From Candidatus Gastranaerophilales bacterium (GTDB taxonomy: Bacteria; Cyanobacteriota; Vampirovibrionia; Gastranaerophilales; Gastranaerophilaceae): a stretch of DNA of 64,000 nucleotides. Position 1 is the first letter of the stretch, and each line of letters starts with the position of its first letter. The stretch spans positions 1 to 64,000 of the forward strand of contig CANQLJ010000005.1 in NCBI GenBank assembly GCA_947624685.1, in the 5' to 3' direction. A program made the translations under genes and the position numbers. Below, piece by piece: positions 9,557-18,033 of the stretch. The notes under the pieces were generated by a model. The model was not told where the DNA came from. It saw nothing but the letters and a program-made list of their open reading frames with translations, and made no database searches.

Positions 9557-12431
9557 TATATCGCCTGTGAATAACTATAAAGGCAACAATTTGACAACTA
9601 AATTTGATTTTAATTTTTATATAGATAATGAGGATCAATTAAAAGTATATTTATATGATGAAAATAATATCAAAATCGAACTAAAAAACAATGTTGACTA
9701 TAGAGTTGACGAAATTAAAAACAAAAACGGAAGCTTCATCACTTTCCCCATTTCCACTTCTCAATATGAAGTTTTAAAAGATAACCAAAATATATCGCTC
9801 GAGCTTGATTTGCCCATAAGCCAAGAAACGCAATATAACAACAGTTCTCTTTTAAACCTTGAGGCTCTTGAATATTCTTTTGACTATTTGACAAGATTGA
9901 TTCAAATTTTAAAAAGAAAATTGAGCCTCTGCGTAACAACACAAGAATGTTCCGACGTTACTCCCCAAGAGCTTATGAAATCATTAAATAATGCTCAGGT
10001 TGTGACAAACGAGCTTGCGCAAAAAGCAAAAGAAGAAGCAAATACCGCTTCAAAAAAAGTTCAAGAAGCAAATGACATTTTAAATAAGATTTCAAAATAC
10101 GGGATATTGCCGGATAATATAACAACACTCACCGACCCCGACGGTAAGCTCCATGCGCCAAGGCACGATTTGTTTGACCTCGTTTCAAAAGACCACATCC
10201 TGTCTTTTGAAGAATCCTATGGCCTTGCAAGGCTTGGCTCTTTAGTATATAAAGAAGGGGTGCCGGGCACAAGATACGGCTACAGCGACTTTTATAACAC
10301 CTGTTTAAAAGAATACAAAGATGAAACAAATGAAGTATATCAAAAACATCTAAATGTCGAAATTGTCGGAAATCCAAAGATAGATTTAAAAACAGGCGAT
10401 ATATCGCAATTTTCAACAAGCGCTTTTGCTAATATGCCCATAAACCTTGACCCCTCAGACAAGCCTTGGAGATTCAAATGGGTTGCAACAACGGCTTCAA
10501 GCTTTAACACAACCGCCAAACAAACAGGAGGCCATATTTTAGGCGACGCTTTAAATGCTCCCTTTAACGGTCTTTGGGTTCAAATTTTCGGCGGCAAAAT
10601 CGGTTTTGATATTAGTTCAAACGGCACAAGCTGGATGCACCCGGATCCTTCCTCATTACTTACCTACAGCGCCGAACCCGATACAAAATACTATGGTATC
10701 ATCACTTTTGACGGCACTAAATATGAAATGCAAATTTCAAAAAATGATGAAAGTAATTACACTGTTGCAGAATCATTTGAAAGCAGCGCAATTAAATTTA
10801 CCAAGTCTAACAGCCTCGGTATCACCACCTGCGACACTCCCTCAGGTCCCTGGGGAGGCATTTTGCATATGGATGAATGGTTTTTTGAAGTCGATGGGCA
10901 GATAGTTTGGAAGGGTGCCGATGATATTTTATATCAAAACAAAAACAAACACATCTTCTATGACATTAAAGAAAAAGAAAAAATCGATGAAATATATTCT
11001 AAAACAGGGATTGCCTGGTTTTATGGAATTGATGAAGTTAATGAAAGAATACTTTTGCCAAGAAATGATTATTTCTTTCAAAACGCGGCAGATGAAGATT
11101 GTTCCAAATATATTGAAGCGGGATTACCCAAATTTGATATTACACTTGATGTTCCGTTGACAGGAATATATCATACGGTAGCAGGCGGCACAGCTCGCAT
11201 TCTTACGGGATATACCAAACAAACCGTAACAACTTCCGTTTATGGCAATTCAACAACGGTTCAACCGCCTTCATCGGGCGTTGTTACATATATGGTCGTG
11301 GGTAATACATTTATCCCAAGGGCTTTAAGTGATGTGATTGATGTCAGCGAGAGTCAAAACGACACAATCCCATTGTTCACTGGTCAATATTTCGATTTTA
11401 AACCAAATCATCTGTCTTGGGTTAAAGCCGGAACTTATGCCGACGGAAAGGTATATAAAAGCGCATATAACGAACTTATCAAAATATTAAACGGTCAAGA
11501 AACAAAATATGGCGAAGGTTTTAAAGTCATTGAAGAAAAAAATAAGCAAGGAAGCGCAGACTATAGCGAATATTGGATAGTAAACCAAGAAAACGAAACA
11601 TTCAGAGTCCCTCTTAAAACCTCTCTTTTAAATACAATACAAAACGCAAGAATATTGATTGAGAAAAAAGAACCCACGGAAGAAGATAAAACATGGTATA
11701 ATCTTTATTCGGACGGATGGCTTGAACAGGGAGACTGGGGCTTGCCTTTGGATGAAACAAAAGGCGAAAAGCTCGTCACACTCTTAAAACCATACAAAGA
11801 TAAAAGTTATGAAGTGTTCGCTTCAAGCACTGTTAATAACCTTTACGCAAGCGCCCATGTCGAATCCGAAAACGAGATAAAATGTGAAACAAGAGGTCAT
11901 GATTTTACCACGCAGCCTTGTCATATAAGTTGGATTACAAAAGGATATGCGCAAAAGCCGACTGTTGATCTGATTGCAAATTCTCAAAATACAAACCTTT
12001 ATTTTAAAATAGCTAATGCCGTAGAAAATCTTGAAATTATTGATGCCGGGGAATTATTGGAAGAAGTAAACAGTACGGTAAATAAAGTCATAGAACTGTC
12101 AAAAGAAACCGTAAATAAGACCGAATGCAAAGCTTATGTTATTCAAACTTATACAAACGGCGCGTCAGGTTATAGAATTTACTCTGACGGATATTGCCAA
12201 CAGTGGGGCACGACTTCAAACGGTTCTTGGATCAATGTTGTATTATTAAAAACATATAATTCAACAAATTATAATGTAACTGTCGGTGGTGGCGATTCGT
12301 CAGGGGCTTGGTGCGTTTCTCAAATAGCAGCCGCAAATATGATTAGAGTGGGCAGTAGAGGAACCACAACTTGGGGCTCGAATCCGGTAACTTGGAGAAC
12401 TTGCGGCTATTTGGCGCAAGGAGAGTATTAA
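9546..12431 (+). CDS. Tail fibre protein with T7-fibre-like N-terminus, LamG/concanavalin-like centre and duplicated C-terminal module
   Basis: TTG start at 9546 directly after AAAGGAGGAAAAA (better than track start 9474); 'SPVNNYKGNNLTTKFDFNFY'; two 'YSDG' C-terminal modules. Confidence 0.85.
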   Translation: MIYDISPVNNYKGNNLTTKFDFNFYIDNEDQLKVYLYDENNIKIELKNNVDYRVDEIKNKNGSFITFPISTSQYEVLKDNQNISLELDLPISQETQYNNSSLLNLEALEYSFDYLTRLIQILKRKLSLCVTTQECSDVTPQELMKSLNNAQVVTNELAQKAKEEANTASKKVQEANDILNKISKYGILPDNITTLTDPDGKLHAPRHDLFDLVSKDHILSFEESYGLARLGSLVYKEGVPGTRYGYSDFYNTCLKEYKDETNEVYQKHLNVEIVGNPKIDLKTGDISQFSTSAFANMPINLDPSDKPWRFKWVATTASSFNTTAKQTGGHILGDALNAPFNGLWVQIFGGKIGFDISSNGTSWMHPDPSSLLTYSAEPDTKYYGIITFDGTKYEMQISKNDESNYTVAESFESSAIKFTKSNSLGITTCDTPSGPWGGILHMDEWFFEVDGQIVWKGADDILYQNKNKHIFYDIKEKEKIDEIYSKTGIAWFYGIDEVNERILLPRNDYFFQNAADEDCSKYIEAGLPKFDITLDVPLTGIYHTVAGGTARILTGYTKQTVTTSVYGNSTTVQPPSSGVVTYMVVGNTFIPRALSDVIDVSESQNDTIPLFTGQYFDFKPNHLSWVKAGTYADGKVYKSAYNELIKILNGQETKYGEGFKVIEEKNKQGSADYSEYWIVNQENETFRVPLKTSLLNTIQNARILIEKKEPTEEDKTWYNLYSDGWLEQGDWGLPLDETKGEKLVTLLKPYKDKSYEVFASSTVNNLYASAHVESENEIKCETRGHDFTTQPCHISWITKGYAQKPTVDLIANSQNTNLYFKIANAVENLEIIDAGELLEEVNSTVNKVIELSKETVNKTECKAYVIQTYTNGASGYRIYSDGYCQQWGTTSNGSWINVVLLKTYNSTNYNVTVGGGDSSGAWCVSQIAAANMIRVGSRGTTTWGSNPVTWRTCGYLAQGEY

Positions 12432-12459
12432 TGAATTTTATGGAAAGGATTTTAACTCT

Positions 12460-12930
12460 ATGGAAATAAAGACAACACTTAATAAGCCATATACCGAAAA
12501 ACAAAGATTAAATTTTATTATTGCATTTAATCATCTAAAAGGATATACCATAAAAGAAACCGAAAACACTCTTGAGGCTTGGGGGTTGACGCAGGAAGAA
12601 AAAAAACAAGCCGAAAAAGAGCGCATTAATATGCTCTCTTTAACAAAGCGCGAAGTCTTTTTGGCACTCTATAAGGCAAAAGGAATAACCCCCGATATTG
12701 TTAAATCTCAAATAACAGATCCAACGGCGTTGATTGAATTTGAATATGCAAATGAATATTATCGCGGAAATCCTCTTATTGATTTAATCGGCGAAAAATT
12801 GGGCTATACGAGCGATGAGCTTGATTATTTATTTTTAAATAAGGAATTGCCTCAAAAGCAAGAGCCTAAACCCGAACCAAGCGAGATAGAAGGAAAGGAA
12901 GGGAATATGGCAGTTGAAGAAAAGGATTAG
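12460..12930 (+). CDS. Hypothetical phage protein
   Basis: 156 aa, collinear with tail module. Confidence 0.6.
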   Translation: MEIKTTLNKPYTEKQRLNFIIAFNHLKGYTIKETENTLEAWGLTQEEKKQAEKERINMLSLTKREVFLALYKAKGITPDIVKSQITDPTALIEFEYANEYYRGNPLIDLIGEKLGYTSDELDYLFLNKELPQKQEPKPEPSEIEGKEGNMAVEEKD

Positions 12931-12956
12931 ACAAACAGGAATAATTACAATATAAT
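12928..12956 (+). promoter_or_regulatory. Near-consensus sigma70-like promoter
   Basis: TAGACA (12928-12933), 17-bp spacer, TATAAT (12951-12956). Confidence 0.75.
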
Positions 12957-12961
12957 CGTTT

Positions 12962-13165
12962 ATAGGGTAAGTACCTAACCCCCGCCGTCACAGACAATTT
13001 ATGAAGAATTGAAGCGGAAAGGGGGTGAAAAGATGAATAAAAAACATATAAAAAGTGCTATCAGAGCACTGATAACACTTTTAAAGTTTATTTACTTTAT
13101 CTTATAGGGTATGAAGCGAAGCTCTAAGGAAGTACCATTTCTTTAGGGCTTCCCCCTATATTGTT
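12962..13165 (+). ncRNA. Putative structured ~200-nt RNA carrying a microORF
   Basis: Promoter upstream; 14-bp stem with one mismatch (13051-13064/13069-13082); 13-bp stem (13119-13131/13139-13151); ACCCCC upstream vs GGGGGT in SD; 5' TATAGGG vs 3' CCCTATA. Confidence 0.5.
13033..13107 (+). CDS. 24-aa hydrophobic/cationic peptide MNKKHIKSAIRALITLLKFIYFIL
   Basis: ATG after AAAGGGGGTGAAAAG; below the track length cutoff. Confidence 0.45.
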   Translation: MNKKHIKSAIRALITLLKFIYFIL

Positions 13166-13233
13166 ATTATTTATCATATTCCCGTATTTGTCAAGATATA
13201 ACAGGCAAAGTTGTTTGTATTGGAGTATTAAAA

Positions 13234-13752
13234 ATGTGTATGGAATGTTTTGAAAAATTGCCAAAATTTATTTTTGCCGAGAAAGAATATATGCGCTGGC
13301 AAGATAATAAAAGGTGCTGCGTTGGTTTTTCCGCAATGCCCGATATTCGCAATAAACAAATAAATAAATGCGTTATGTCCAAAGAGGAAATAAAAAAAGC
13401 AAAGAAAAAACCTTTATATCTTGCTTGTGATATTGATGTTTATTTGTGTGATAAAAGCACGGGGCTTGAATATACCTTTACAATAATTAAAGGATATGAT
13501 TATGACGGAGCTAGTATTGCTCGTTTTTTATGGCGAATAATAGGTTCAAAAGAAAATATCGAATATAAAGTGGCTTCGCTTATTCATGATGTTCTTTGTG
13601 AAAATCATTATCTTGTTAACAATGACAGATATTTTGCAGATAAAATTTTTGAAAGTTTACTTGAAGTTGCTGATGTCGGAGCCTTCAGACGTTGGCTGAT
13701 GTTTCATAGCGTAGATAATTATCAAAAGTTTTGTTCTTGGGGGAAAGAATGA
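13234..13752 (+). CDS. DUF1353 family phage protein
   Basis: 'GYDYDGASIARFLWRIIG', 'ASLIHDVLCE', 'ADKIFESLLEVADVGAFRRWLMFHSV'. Confidence 0.82.
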   Translation: MCMECFEKLPKFIFAEKEYMRWQDNKRCCVGFSAMPDIRNKQINKCVMSKEEIKKAKKKPLYLACDIDVYLCDKSTGLEYTFTIIKGYDYDGASIARFLWRIIGSKENIEYKVASLIHDVLCENHYLVNNDRYFADKIFESLLEVADVGAFRRWLMFHSVDNYQKFCSWGKE

Positions 13753-13967
13753 ATATCTCAGCAGAATTGTTATTGTTAATCACCATAAACATCATAAGCG
13801 CCGGTATTTTTATTGGCGGGCTTGCAACAAGCATAAAATTCATTGAAACTCAGATAAAGCGCCTTGAGATAAAGCAGGATAAGCATAATAATTTGATAGA
13901 GCGAATGGCGATTGTTGAGCAGTCCCTTAAGTCCGCACATAAAAGAATAGATAAAATTGGAGGATAG
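13749..13967 (+). CDS. Holin-like/lysis-associated small membrane protein
   Basis: One N-terminal TM segment plus charged coiled coil 'KRLEIKQDKHNNLIERMAIVEQSL'; upstream of endolysin. Confidence 0.6.
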   Translation: MNISAELLLLITINIISAGIFIGGLATSIKFIETQIKRLEIKQDKHNNLIERMAIVEQSLKSAHKRIDKIGG

Positions 13968-13970
13968 ATT

Positions 13971-14369
13971 ATGTTGAATTTTAAAATGTCCGAATTGATT
14001 CACTCTGATATTGCAGTTAAAAACAATATCAATAATATGCCCGACATTAATTCAATGGATAATATGCTGAATTTAATTGTATTTTGCCTGCAGCCCATAA
14101 GAGAATTGATTAAAAAACCGATGATAATAACTTCGGGCTACAGATGTCAAAAAGTAAATTCTCTTGCCGGCGGGAAAACGAACTCTCAGCACCTTAAAGG
14201 CCAAGCAGTAGATTTTAAAATCTCGGGTATGAACCCAAGTCAAATAATAAACATAATAAAAAATTCAAATATCGAATATGACCAATTGATAAACGAATTC
14301 GACAGCTGGGTTCATATCTCATATTCAAAAGGAAAAAATCGAAAACAGCCACCATTTAAAATTCCTTAA
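13971..14369 (+). CDS. Peptidase M15A endolysin (D-Ala-D-Ala carboxypeptidase-like)
   Basis: 'SGYRCQKVNSLAGGKTNSQHLKGQAVDF...WVHISY' zinc-peptidase motifs. Confidence 0.9.
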   Translation: MLNFKMSELIHSDIAVKNNINNMPDINSMDNMLNLIVFCLQPIRELIKKPMIITSGYRCQKVNSLAGGKTNSQHLKGQAVDFKISGMNPSQIINIIKNSNIEYDQLINEFDSWVHISYSKGKNRKQPPFKIP

Positions 14370-14405
14370 GTTTTTTGTTTTGTTCGTTCCATCATTTTTC
14401 GTTTT

Positions 14406-14442
14406 GCCCTTTTATATTATTAAATATAAAAGGGCTTTTTTT
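14406..14442 (+). terminator. Rho-independent terminator at the right end of the phage cassette
   Basis: GCCCTTTTATAT (14406-14417)/ATATAAAAGGGC (14424-14435) then T-run. Confidence 0.9.
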
Positions 14443-14495
14443 ATTTTGCACTTGAAATTATCATCTTAACAATTGAATTAATTTTTTGTAACTTG

Positions 14496-14524
14496 TTGAC
14501 AACAAAAAAAAACGCTACTATAAT
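14496..14524 (+). promoter_or_regulatory. Consensus sigma70 promoter
   Basis: TTGACA (14496-14501), 17-bp spacer, TATAAT (14519-14524). Confidence 0.9.
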
Positions 14525-14568
14525 ACTTGAAGATAGATTGAAAATTAGTTTATAAAGGAAGTACATTT

Positions 14569-15339
14569 ATGAGACTTAAAAAAGGTTTTACACTTGCCGA
14601 AATTCTAATCGTATTGATGGTTATCGGTGTAATTGCTACTTTGACGGTTCCTACAATGATGAAAGGTGTCACAGAGGCGCAATTAAAGACTAGTTATAAA
14701 AAGGCTTATAACACTATTGCAAACTTCGCTGCAATGGAAAGGGTGTCCGGTGCTTTGCCTTCAAGAGCAACAGAAAAAAGTATTGCCGGTATGTATCAAT
14801 CTTTAAACGGTGCTCTATCGGTTACAACTTTTGCTCAACATTCACTTAACAAAGGTGTAACTATAGGTGCAACATTTAGCCCCTGTGTTACATATGACAA
14901 AGATACAATCGGAGCGCATGATGTTGATTGTAAAGGTGCAACATTAACTTTAGGCGGTGCTGATACCGGTGCATCAGGCGGCCCGCAAGAGGATTCGGTA
15001 ACTTGGATTATCACTGAAGATAACTTAGCTTATACTGTTCTTCCCGGCGGAAGCGGTGAGGATAAAAACTGTTCTACAAAACAAGTTATCGCAGCTCAAG
15101 ATTCGGATCAAGAAGCAGCAAACCTATCATGTGCTGTTGTTGTAGTTGACGTTAACGGTTTATCAAGAGGCCCAAATACATTCGAATCACAAGGTCTTGG
15201 CAATGCAGGACTTGATGCCGGAGTTAATCTTGATGCAATTACGGGCGACTTATATAAAATCTACTTAGGTTCTGACGGCGGTACGGCCGGACCTCGCTCC
15301 GCTACCGTTACAGGCAGAATCGCTGCTGATTTAAAATAA
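14569..15339 (+). CDS. Type IV pilin-like / prepilin-type cleavage-methylation domain protein
   Basis: 'KKGFTLAEILIVLMVIGVIATLTVPTMM' prepilin motif. Confidence 0.92.
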   Translation: MRLKKGFTLAEILIVLMVIGVIATLTVPTMMKGVTEAQLKTSYKKAYNTIANFAAMERVSGALPSRATEKSIAGMYQSLNGALSVTTFAQHSLNKGVTIGATFSPCVTYDKDTIGAHDVDCKGATLTLGGADTGASGGPQEDSVTWIITEDNLAYTVLPGGSGEDKNCSTKQVIAAQDSDQEAANLSCAVVVVDVNGLSRGPNTFESQGLGNAGLDAGVNLDAITGDLYKIYLGSDGGTAGPRSATVTGRIAADLK

Positions 15340-15423
15340 TTAAGATTAAATCAAGCGCCAAAATAAGTTCAAAGGCGATTTAATAAAACCCTAAATCGTT
15401 TTAACAACACTAGTAAACATTAA

Positions 15424-15468
15424 AAGGCACTTTCAAAATCTAAAAACTTTTGAAGGTGTCTTTTTTTT
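15424..15468 (+). terminator. Rho-independent terminator after pilin-like gene
   Basis: AAGGCACTTTCAAAA..TTTTGAAGGTGTCTTTTTTTT. Confidence 0.8.
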
Positions 15469-15498
15469 ACTTTCTCCCTTTTCCTTTTTCCCTTCCAA

Positions 15499-16236
15499 TT
15501 AAATATGATCTAAAATATAATTATGCGAAAACCATTCAATATCGTCACAAACGGACATCAGAGGTATCTGGCATTTATATTTTACTTTAAGCGCAAGCGA
15601 AATTAAATAATCGCAAAAATGGGGATTTTGAGCCAGTATCGGACTTATTATGTTTGTTCCGATACAGTTAAAGCTTCTTGCGCCTTCGGTTTTATCTTTT
15701 GCGTTATTTCCAAAACCTTTTTTGACGGTTATAAAAGGTTCGCTTTGGCTGTTTAAATAAAAAGCCATCGTATGATTTTCAAAGCCCGCAATTGTCTTAT
15801 CTTCCAAAAATGAGCAAAAGCCGGCGATATTTCCTATATATTGCGTCTTTTGTGCTTTTGCGTCGACGTCAAGTAATGAAATTGCGTTAATTTCGGTTTT
15901 GTTGTGCATCTGATAAGAACTTGAAAAAAGCAAATATCCGCACCCCACAGCCAGCATCGGAACCCAGGCGATGGATGCCACATGGAGCTCATTTGCGCTT
16001 CTTTTAAGGAAATAAAGAGCATAATCGAGTTTATCCGTGTTTGTGCCCCCGATGTAATAAAAATCATATTTTGAAGATTGGATTTTGTCGTTTATGTTTA
16101 TTTCATTGACCGTTACTTCAATATCCCTTAATGACGCACGAAAAACAAAGGCATCTATATTTGCTTTGTCACAAAAGCCTTGCAGGATGTCGGGATAAAG
16201 GTATGCAATTTTTAATTTAAGAGGATTTCTTGGCAT
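15499..16236 (-). CDS. GatD/CobQ-like class I glutamine amidotransferase homologue, apparently catalytically degenerate
   Basis: 'AYLYPDILQGFCDKANI', 'GFENHT', 'GFGNNAKDKTEGARSFNCIGTNIISPILAQNP' align to GatD, but the nucleophile and catalytic His positions differ. Confidence 0.75.
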   Translation of the reverse strand: MPRNPLKLKIAYLYPDILQGFCDKANIDAFVFRASLRDIEVTVNEININDKIQSSKYDFYYIGGTNTDKLDYALYFLKRSANELHVASIAWVPMLAVGCGYLLFSSSYQMHNKTEINAISLLDVDAKAQKTQYIGNIAGFCSFLEDKTIAGFENHTMAFYLNSQSEPFITVKKGFGNNAKDKTEGARSFNCIGTNIISPILAQNPHFCDYLISLALKVKYKCQIPLMSVCDDIEWFSHNYILDHI

Positions 16237-17927
16237 TTTTTAATAGCGTCATCAGGTGTTAGCTTAATTATATCATTATCTTTTCTTTGCTTAAATTCTA
16301 CAAGCCCTTCATTTATTGTCTTTCCGACCGTGATTCTAATCGGAAAACCGATTAAATCCGCATCTTTAAATTTCACGCCGGCTCTATCCAATCTATCGTC
16401 AAGCACAACTTCAATACCCAGTGCATTTAATTTTTCATAAATTTCGTTTGCAACTTTCTTTTGAGCTTCATCTTCGATATTAACAGGGACAATATCGACA
16501 TGATAGGGCGCAATTTCTTTTGGCCAGATGATACCAAAATCGTCATGGTATTTTTCAACCGCTGCTGCCATTGTTCTTGAAACACCGATTCCGTAACACC
16601 CCATAATATAAGGTTTTAATTGCCCTTGTTCGTCTGTATAGAGTGCTTTCATGGGTTCAGAGTATTTTGTTCCTAATTGAAAAATATTACCCACCTCTAT
16701 TCCTCTTGTGATTTTAAGGGGCTTATTGCAAATTGGGCAAAATTCTCCTTCTTTAACAATTGCAATATCGACAAAATTAATGTCATCTTCAAAATTTGCT
16801 CCCCAATTTATTCCAACAATATGTTTATCTTTTTCATTTGCTCCCATAACAAAATTTTTCATTCCTTTTGCTGATTCATCAAAAAGAAGGGTAACTTTTG
16901 TTTTATCAACATTTCTGTATCCAATAAAACCTGCAGGGGCATTAAGGTATTTTTCAATTTCTTCGTTTTCCATCGGGCGGATTTCAAGAGCGTTAAGAGC
17001 ATTTAATAGTTTTGTTTCTTCAATATCCTTATCCCCTCTAATCATGGCAAGTACAGGTTTTGAATCCGCTATATAAGCGACGGCTTTTAAGATACAATTT
17101 GGATTAATGTTTAAAAATTTTGATAAATCTTCGATTGTTTTTATGTTTGGCGTATCAATTGTTTCTTCTTTATCAAATCCGCCGTCTGTTTGCTGAATCG
17201 GTAAAATCGAAATCGCATGGTTAGAATTTGCGCTATAGTCGCAACTTTCGCAATAAAATACATTATTTTCCCCGACCATTGTGTCAACTAAAACCATATA
17301 TTCATGGGATACTTTTCCGCCTATTGCTCCGGAATCTGATTGCACCGCTTTTGTTTCAAGCCCGCACCTTTGAAATATTCTTGTATAGGTTTTTCCCATA
17401 ACTTCATATTCGCGCTCTAAATCTTCTTGCGTTGTGTGGAAAGAATATGCGTCTTTCATAATAAATTCCCTGCCTCTTAAAAGCCCAAAGCGCGGGCGAA
17501 TTTCATCTCGGAATTTTGTTTGGATTTGATAGAGATTAATCGGCAATTGTTTATAAGAATTTATTGTTTCGCTCACTGTTTGGGTGATGACCTCTTCATG
17601 GGTCGGAGAAAGGCACATATCAATATCGTGTCTGTCTTTAACTCTTAAAAGTTCTTTGCCATAAGCTTGCCAGCGGTTTGATTTTTGCCAAATTTCGGCC
17701 GGTTGTACAAATGGCATCAAAAGTTCTTGAGCGCCCGAAGCGTTCATTTCCTGCCTTACGATGTTTGATATTTTTGTTAAAACTCTTTGAGCCAAAGGCA
17801 TATAAGTATATATTCCGTTGGCCAGTTTTTTAATAAATCCTGCTCGAATGAGCAATTTGTGAGACATTGCTTCAGCATCGTTTGGAAATTCTCTTAAAGT
17901 TTGAACAAAAAGTTTTGACATTTTCAT
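16212..17927 (-). CDS. proS: Prolyl-tRNA synthetase
   Basis: 571 aa; class II motifs 'TKFRDEIRPRFGLLRGREFIMKDAYSFH', 'YGIGVSRTMAA'. Confidence 0.97.
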   Translation of the reverse strand: MKMSKLFVQTLREFPNDAEAMSHKLLIRAGFIKKLANGIYTYMPLAQRVLTKISNIVRQEMNASGAQELLMPFVQPAEIWQKSNRWQAYGKELLRVKDRHDIDMCLSPTHEEVITQTVSETINSYKQLPINLYQIQTKFRDEIRPRFGLLRGREFIMKDAYSFHTTQEDLEREYEVMGKTYTRIFQRCGLETKAVQSDSGAIGGKVSHEYMVLVDTMVGENNVFYCESCDYSANSNHAISILPIQQTDGGFDKEETIDTPNIKTIEDLSKFLNINPNCILKAVAYIADSKPVLAMIRGDKDIEETKLLNALNALEIRPMENEEIEKYLNAPAGFIGYRNVDKTKVTLLFDESAKGMKNFVMGANEKDKHIVGINWGANFEDDINFVDIAIVKEGEFCPICNKPLKITRGIEVGNIFQLGTKYSEPMKALYTDEQGQLKPYIMGCYGIGVSRTMAAAVEKYHDDFGIIWPKEIAPYHVDIVPVNIEDEAQKKVANEIYEKLNALGIEVVLDDRLDRAGVKFKDADLIGFPIRITVGKTINEGLVEFKQRKDNDIIKLTPDDAIKKCQEILLN

Positions 17928-18033
17928 AAGTGGTGTTTCTCCAAATAAATTTTTATAATTTAATTGTAAATCAAATGTATTTTAAATAAAATATTGTATT
18001 GATAAAAATTCAAAAAATATATAATATAGTAAT

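Noticed and set aside
12169-12431. Tail-fibre C-terminus as a diversity-generating retroelement variable region
   Set aside because: No reverse transcriptase, template repeat or accessory gene is visible in the window; module duplication explains the similarity.
12928-13165. Riboswitch for a known ligand
   Set aside because: I could not match the fold to a known class; the microORF and 5'-3' pairing fit a regulated small-peptide mRNA better.
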